A program made the translations under genes and the position numbers. Of a DNA stretch of 5,931 nucleotides, positions 1-5,931 are shown piece after piece. The stretch's first letter is position 1; the number at the start of each line of letters is the position of its first letter. The notes under the pieces were generated by a model, which was not told the origin of the DNA, made no database searches, and saw nothing but the letters and a program-made list of their open reading frames with translations. The stretch comes from a bacterium (GTDB taxonomy: Bacteria > Elusimicrobiota > Elusimicrobia > Elusimicrobiales > UBA9959), in NCBI GenBank assembly GCA_021812825.1, contig JAKAMO010000140.1:1-5931 (forward strand), written 5' to 3'.

Positions 1-587
1 GCGCCGGAGGAATGCGCGGCCAGGAAGCCGGTCTCGGCCGAGAAATGGCCGGCGGTCCATACTATGCCGGAGATGACCAGGGTGGAAACCGCCGAGGTGG
101 AGAACAGGGAGATGAAAAGGGCCAGCGAGGTTATGACCGACAGCTTGAGCAGGGAGCCGCAGAGCGCCCACGCGTAGTAGGCCGGGGGAGGGAAGCCCCG
201 CAGCCGGAGCAGCAGCAGGTGCAGCGCCCCCATAAGAGCCAGCATCACGGCGGAAGTGGCCAGCGAGCCGGCCAGCTTGCCGGCGAGGTAAGCCCAGCGC
301 GGGACCGGGCGGGAGAAGACGAGGTATATGGTCTTAGTCTCGGCCTCGCGCAGCAGGACGGAGGAGGCGTTGAACAGGGCGTAGGCCAGAACGGTGAACT
401 CTATCAGCGTGAGGCCGAAGTCCGTGAGGACCCGGCCTTCCTGGTCTACGGCCATCACGCCCGCCAGTACTGAAGCGTAGACAGCGGCGAAGGCGAAGAC
501 CGCGAAAAGGGTGAAGAAGCGGTTCCTGACGTTCTCGCGCACCGCCGCCAGGGCCACGTGAAGGATGACGCGCGGACCGTTCCTCAT
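1..587 (-). CDS. ABC-2 type transporter permease (partial, C-terminus off the left edge)
   Basis: Integral membrane subunit of an ABC-2 type transporter, expected to pair with the ATPase encoded immediately upstream. The frame stays open for 195 codons from the ATG at 587 to the window edge, with no stop. Likely membrane segments lie near residues 24-46, 55-79, 109-128, 145-163 and 167-182. Between the second and third is a charged loop, REAETKT (80-86) followed by SRPVPRW (92-98) and GK (103-104). This matches the cytosolic loop of ABC-2 permeases of the NosY/GldF-like group, where an acidic stretch precedes an 'SRP' element. The start codon overlaps the ATPase stop as ATGA, and GGAGG sits 7 nt upstream inside the ATPase gene, so translation is probably coupled. 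Membrane topology and family are inferred from hydrophobicity and this loop. The substrate is unknown. The missing C-terminus should hold at least one more membrane helix. Confidence 0.85.
   Translation of the reverse strand, partial: MRNGPRVILHVALAAVRENVRNRFFTLFAVFAFAAVYASVLAGVMAVDQEGRVLTDFGLTLIEFTVLAYALFNASSVLLREAETKTIYLVFSRPVPRWAYLAGKLAGSLATSAVMLALMGALHLLLLRLRGFPPPAYYAWALCGSLLKLSVITSLALFISLFSTSAVSTLVISGIVWTAGHFSAETGFLAAHSSG
584..587 (-). promoter_or_regulatory. ATGA stop/start overlap, ATPase to permease
   Basis: The ATPase stop TGA and the permease start ATG share bases in a 4-nt ATGA overlap. A GGAGG (595-599) lies 7 nt before the start. This arrangement is typical of translational coupling that keeps transporter subunits in balance; coupling itself is inferred. 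Confidence 0.8.
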
Positions 588-1321
588 CTCACCGCCTCCA
601 CGAAGATCCCTTCCAGGCCCCGCGGGGAGGATTCCCACTCGGCCCGCTCCACAGTCCTCGCCAGCGAGCCCCGCACCATTATCAGCACCCTGGAGCAGAG
701 CTTCTCCACCTCGGAGATGCTGTGCGAGGAGAGGAAGATCGCCCGGCCCTCGGAGTTGAGGCCTGAAAGCAGGCCGCGGATATCGTGGATGGCCAGCGGG
801 TCCAGGCCGCTGACCGGCTCGTCCAGGACCAGCAGGTCCGGTGCGTGCAGCAGCGCCTGCGCAAGCCCCAGGCGCTGCAGCATGCCTTTGGAGAACTCCG
901 AGATCTTCTTGGCCGCATGCGGCTCCAGACCGGTGCGGCGCACCGCGGACTCCACGGCCGCGGCCAGGGCAGAGCCGGAAAGCCCGGAGAGACTCCCGTA
1001 GTAGGCCAGCGCCTCGGCCGGTCGGACCTGAGGCGGGAAATAGGGCAGTTCGGGGAGATAGCCGACCTTCGCCTTCGCCGCGCCCTCGGAGGGGGGATGG
1101 CCGAAGACCCTGACCTTCCCCTCGGTAGGGAAGAGGAGCCCAGTTATCAGCTTCATGATAGTGGTCTTGCCTGCGCCGTTGAGGCCGAGCAGGCCGGTCA
1201 CTTCCCCGCGGCGCAGCTCGAACGAGAGGCCGGCTACGCCCACCGTATAGCGGGAGGATAAGAGACCGGGGCGCTTATAGGTCTTCCCTACTCCGGAAAA
1301 GGAGACTGCCGGGGCGCTCAT
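584..1321 (-). CDS. ABC transporter ATP-binding protein (ABC-2 / CcmA-like class)
   Basis: Cytoplasmic ATPase subunit that would power the permease encoded downstream. A complete nucleotide-binding domain fills the 245-residue protein: A-loop Tyr15, Walker A GLNGAGKTT (46-54), Q-loop region GYLPE (87-91), signature FSKGMLQR (143-150), Walker B LLVLDEP (163-169) with catalytic Glu168, D-loop SGLD (171-174) and H-loop His200. All residues needed for ATP hydrolysis are present. Glu91 replaces the usual Q-loop Gln and FSKGM replaces LSGGQ; both are common in the CcmA/NosF/GldA type of ATPases that partner ABC-2 permeases, so they do not imply inactivity. The chain ends about 45 residues after the H-loop, without the longer C-terminal region of many relatives. 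The ATG at 1321 overlaps the stop of the DUF885 gene as ATGA; AGGAGG (1335-1340) lies 13 nt upstream, a rather long spacing. The exported or inserted substrate cannot be told. Confidence 0.93.
   Translation of the reverse strand: MSAPAVSFSGVGKTYKRPGLLSSRYTVGVAGLSFELRRGEVTGLLGLNGAGKTTIMKLITGLLFPTEGKVRVFGHPPSEGAAKAKVGYLPELPYFPPQVRPAEALAYYGSLSGLSGSALAAAVESAVRRTGLEPHAAKKISEFSKGMLQRLGLAQALLHAPDLLVLDEPVSGLDPLAIHDIRGLLSGLNSEGRAIFLSSHSISEVEKLCSRVLIMVRGSLARTVERAEWESSPRGLEGIFVEAVR
1318..1321 (-). promoter_or_regulatory. ATGA stop/start overlap, DUF885 gene to ATPase
   Basis: The TGA that ends the DUF885 gene overlaps the ATG of the ATPase by four bases (ATGA). With AGGAGG inside the end of the upstream gene, this points to translational coupling of the secreted protein and the transporter genes. 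The overlap is seen directly; the coupling is inferred. Confidence 0.75.
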
Positions 1322-3108
1322 TTTATGTGCTTGGCCTCCTCTCTCTTTATCCTGCGCATCTCATCGGCTATGCGGTCTATCGGGATCTCGCCCATCTTAA
1401 GGAAAGCTGTATGGAAGTTGCGGAGGTCGAAGTACTTGGCCTCGGTCCTCTCGTAATAGCGCCGCATCTCGAGTATCCGGTCGAGGCCGTAGATATAGCT
1501 GAAGCCCTCGGTAGGGTTCAGCGATATCTTCAGGACCTCGCCCTCGGCCTGCGGCTTGCTCATGCCCAGATTCTCCTGGAAGAACGCGGCGGCCTCTTCC
1601 GGCGTCCATTTCCTGGTATGCAGCGCGGCGTCCGCGTAGGCGCGCGCGGCCCTGAGCGCCCTGACGTAGCAGCGCAGGAAGCGCGACCAGTACGAGGAAT
1701 AGTAGCCCATCTCCTCGGAGAGGAGCTCCGAGTAGCAGGCCCAGCCGTTGGAGGTCACCGGCTGGCGGGAAATACGGCGTATCCGCGAGGGATTGGAGGC
1801 GGCCTCGAAGCTCATCAGATGAAGGCCCGGCATGACCGAGTAGGCGGTCAGCAGTTCCATCTGGGAGTAGTTGAAGCCGGCTGCGAGCACCTTTTCCTTG
1901 ACCGGGGCCGGCAGCGAGTCCGCCGGGAGGAGCACGAAGAGCTCAGAAACCCTGTTGTCGTCGAGCGAGAACGGCGGGGCATAGTAGACGTAGGGCAGCA
2001 CCGCGGACATGAAGCCTGGCATCCGCTTTATCAGCAGGCGCTGGCGGGGGAACTCCACCACCTTGTGCTGGTCGAAGTGCTGATAGGCGCGGTCGACCTC
2101 GTCCTGGAAGACCTTCAAGACGTCGCCGGACTCGGGGTGCTCCTTGGGCAGCTTGCGCATAACGCCCTGCCAGCCTTCGGCCTTGGCCTCCATCGCGTCC
2201 ACCGTGGAGGCCTCCTTCTTCAGGTCGGACATCGAGCTCTTGAAGGCTTTCTTGGTGTAGCGCAGGGCCCCCGCCGGCGTCATGTCCAGCCCGTGCAGGC
2301 GCTCCAGGTAGAAACCGTACGTGTAGTCTCCGGAGCGGAAATCTGACGTGGAATTGGGCAGCACGTCCTTGCGGAGGAACTGGGCGTAGCGGGAGAGGGC
2401 CAGCTTCACCTTGTCCATCGTCTCGTCGAACTGCGTCTTCAGAGTGGGGTCGTAACGGGTGTAGCCGCGGAAGATCGGGACGAAATCGGAGATATTGTCC
2501 AGGGCATCCTCGGCCTGCGAGATGGCCTGCCGCGTCCAGATGGCCGGCGGCTTCGACAGGTTGCGCTCGGCCTGCAGCAGCGCGTCGGGGAGGGCGTTGA
2601 GACGGGCCAGCGCGTTGGCGGCCCGGGTGTTGTAGTTATCGTAGTCCTTCGTCATCATCTGGTAGACGATGAAGAGAGGCTCCAGGTAGTACTGCGGGCG
2701 GTTGGCCAGCCTGTTAAGGTTGGCCAGCTCGTAGATGTCCACCTCCAGCATGTGGTCGAGGACCTCGTAGTCCACGCGCAGGCGGGGCGCCATCGTGTCC
2801 TTGCGGATCTCGCCCAGCTTGGCGCGGAGCTGGCGGAAGGCCTCCAGCTGGCGAACGGCGCGCTCCGTCGTGCGCGAGGTGAGAGAGGAGTCGGCGCCGT
2901 GCAGGCCCAGCGTGGTGGCCCGCTCCGGGTCGTACATCTGTATGGTGGCCAGGTACTGGGAGAACACCTCGTTGAGCTTGGTGTCCTCGAGGGTGCCCTC
3001 GATCTCCTCGGTGGTAAGGCGGTCCTCGTAGGCGGCGGCTGGGGCGGGGTGGGACGCGGCGGAAGCCGCCAGCGCGAGCGCGACGAGTCGGAAAATAAGC
3101 TTCCTCAT
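1318..3108 (-). CDS. Secreted DUF885-family protein, probable catalytically dead member
   Basis: Predicted exported protein of the DUF885 family (PF05960), usually about 550-620 residues and metallopeptidase-like. Numbering here counts the GTG at 3120 as residue 1, giving 600 aa. I prefer the ATG at 3108 (residue 5, 596 aa): GAGGAG lies just upstream of it and the GTG has no good ribosome site. Residues 5-30 form a signal peptide (basic MRK, hydrophobic VALALAAS, likely cleavage after APAAA), with no lipobox Cys. The C-terminal half carries family landmarks: RMPGF (366-370), YYAPP (379-383), MPGLHL (430-435), NGWACYSE (458-465), EEMGYY (469-474), DAALH (497-501), a Y-x-x-G near 541-545, and FDLRNFH (564-570). 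From memory the family has HE-x-x-PGHH and EGWALY. Here those positions read Tyr427, Ser428, Leu433 and Asn458, so the presumed metal ligands and general base are missing. It follows lon by 37 nt and overlaps the ATPase gene. Family assignment is firm; loss of activity is inferred. Confidence 0.88.
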   Translation of the reverse strand: MRKLIFRLVALALAASAASHPAPAAAYEDRLTTEEIEGTLEDTKLNEVFSQYLATIQMYDPERATTLGLHGADSSLTSRTTERAVRQLEAFRQLRAKLGEIRKDTMAPRLRVDYEVLDHMLEVDIYELANLNRLANRPQYYLEPLFIVYQMMTKDYDNYNTRAANALARLNALPDALLQAERNLSKPPAIWTRQAISQAEDALDNISDFVPIFRGYTRYDPTLKTQFDETMDKVKLALSRYAQFLRKDVLPNSTSDFRSGDYTYGFYLERLHGLDMTPAGALRYTKKAFKSSMSDLKKEASTVDAMEAKAEGWQGVMRKLPKEHPESGDVLKVFQDEVDRAYQHFDQHKVVEFPRQRLLIKRMPGFMSAVLPYVYYAPPFSLDDNRVSELFVLLPADSLPAPVKEKVLAAGFNYSQMELLTAYSVMPGLHLMSFEAASNPSRIRRISRQPVTSNGWACYSELLSEEMGYYSSYWSRFLRCYVRALRAARAYADAALHTRKWTPEEAAAFFQENLGMSKPQAEGEVLKISLNPTEGFSYIYGLDRILEMRRYYERTEAKYFDLRNFHTAFLKMGEIPIDRIADEMRRIKREEAKHIK

Positions 3109-3112
3109 AGCT

Positions 3113-3118
3113 CTCCTC
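3113..3118 (-). promoter_or_regulatory. Ribosome binding site deciding the DUF885 gene start
   Basis: GAGGAG lies 4 nt before the ATG at 3108 and overlaps the alternative GTG start at 3120. The sequence before the GTG (GGACCGGTATT) has no comparable site. The ATG choice also gives a cleaner signal peptide (MRKLIF...). The spacing is a little short, so the GTG start is not fully excluded. Confidence 0.6.
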
Positions 3119-3145
3119 ACAATACCGGTCCGCCCCCGGCCGGGG

Positions 3146-5515
<2,370 letters not shown>

Positions 5516-5544
5516 TGTATCGTACCTGGACCCAAGCCCCCCGC

Positions 5545-5590
5545 AAAAAAACAGCCGCGCCCCCGCCCCGGGAGGGGCGGGCGGGCGCGG
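5545..5590 (-). terminator. Strong Rho-independent terminator after clpP
   Basis: Nine bases after the clpP stop, the minus strand forms a 15-bp GC-only stem: outer 7 bp CCGCGCC/GGCGCGG and inner 8 bp CCCGCCCC/GGGGCGGG, with a 2-nt bulge on the 5' arm and a TCCC loop. It is followed by CTG and seven T's (5545-5551). There is no T-run on the other side, so it works only in the clpP direction. Its T-tract ends 29 nt before the lon start codon. Confidence 0.93.
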
Positions 5591-5599
5591 ACGCGTGGC

Positions 5600-5931
5600 T
5601 TACTGCTTGCGGTGCTCTAGCACCGCGTCGATGATACCGTACTTCTGCGCGTCTGCGGCGGATAGGTAGAAGTTGCGCTCCATGTCGGCGCGCACCTTAT
5701 CGGCCTTCTGACCGGTGTGCTTGGCCATGATCTCGATGAGGCGGGTCTTGTTCTCCTGCATTTCCCTGCTCTCGATCTCGATGTCGGTGGCCTGACCCGA
5801 GATGCCGCCGCCCCAGATCAGGGGCTGGTGGATCATGATGCGGGCGTTCGGCAGCGCGTAGCGCTTGCCCTTCGCGCCCGCGGCCAGCAGCACCGCGCCG
5901 AAGCTCATCGCCATGCCCATGCAGATCGTCG
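5600..5931 (-). CDS. clpP: ATP-dependent Clp protease proteolytic subunit (partial, N-terminus off the right edge)
   Basis: C-terminal 109 residues of ClpP, the serine peptidase that forms a double heptameric barrel fed by ClpX or ClpA/C unfoldases. About 85 N-terminal residues lie outside the window. Counting from the first full codon (5929), the nucleophile is Ser9 in [12 protein letters not shown] and the His is His34 in IMIHQP, 25 residues later as in E. coli (Ser97/His122). [13 protein letters not shown] (40-52) is the handle-helix region. The third triad position, Asp171 in E. coli within TERDRFLSA, aligns with Asn86 in MERNFYLSA, so the visible triad is Ser-His-Asn. The C-terminus (LEHRKQ) is of normal length. 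A strong terminator follows at once. The usual next gene, clpX, is absent; lon comes next on the same strand. Family identity is certain; the effect of the Asn is unknown. Confidence 0.96.
   Translation of the reverse strand, partial: TICMGMAMSFGAVLLAAGAKGKRYALPNARIMIHQPLIWGGGISGQATDIEIESREMQENKTRLIEIMAKHTGQKADKVRADMERNFYLSAADAQKYGIIDAVLEHRKQ

Noticed and set aside
12..473. Plus-strand open frame of 153 codons at the left edge
   Set aside because: It is very rich in Gly, Gln, Glu and Arg, and it lies opposite the permease, whose membrane segments and ABC-2 loop are clear on the minus strand.
1040..1190. Glu in the ABC ATPase Q-loop and FSKGM signature as signs of inactivity
   Set aside because: Both are common in ATPases of ABC-2 exporters. 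Walker A, Walker B Glu, D-loop and H-loop are all intact.
1327..2346. Plus-strand open frame of 339 codons opposite the DUF885 gene
   Set aside because: It is an antisense shadow of a conserved protein, with no domain or good ribosome site.
3134..3145. Palindrome CCCCGGCCGGGG between lon and the DUF885 gene
   Set aside because: It can form only a 4-bp stem with a 4-nt loop and is not followed by a T-run on either strand, so it is not a convincing terminator. It is plausible by chance in GC-rich DNA.
5519..5546. Promoter-like TTGCGG-N16-TACGAT just before lon
   Set aside because: The -10-like hexamer ends 3 nt before the ATG, so transcription would begin inside the coding region. The -35 match is also poor and overlaps the terminator T-tract.

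Overview
This is a GC-rich bacterial window (by eye above 60% GC) with five protein-coding genes, all on the minus strand. In transcription order they are clpP (3' part), lon, a secreted DUF885-family protein, an ABC transporter ATPase, and an ABC-2 type permease (5' part, running off the left edge). There are no tRNAs, rRNAs, mobile elements, CRISPR arrays or long non-coding stretches. The only gaps are 84 nt between clpP and lon and about 37 nt between lon and the DUF885 gene. The host cannot be fixed from this window. Frequent ATA isoleucine codons in GC-rich DNA argue against a typical high-GC proteobacterium or actinobacterium; a deep-branching Gram-negative-type lineage such as Elusimicrobiota is one guess, held weakly.

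Right end (5516-5931): the C-terminal 109 residues of ClpP, then a very strong intrinsic terminator (5545-5590). Its T-tract ends only 29 nt before the lon start codon. Middle (3146-5515): a complete, apparently active LonA protease. Left half (1-3108): the DUF885 gene begins about 37 nt after lon. It overlaps the ATPase gene by ATGA, which in turn overlaps the permease gene by ATGA. lon, DUF885, ATPase and permease therefore look like one transcription unit, and the last three are probably translationally coupled.

Functionally the window joins cytosolic protein quality control (ClpP, Lon) to an envelope module: an exported protein of metallopeptidase-like fold plus an ABC-2 transporter. Two substitutions stand out. 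The DUF885 protein keeps the family fold signatures but has lost the residues expected to bind metal and catalyse. The ClpP has Asn where the catalytic-triad Asp is expected. No clearly new multi-gene defence or mobile system is visible. The best lead is the lon-linked pseudoenzyme plus transporter module.
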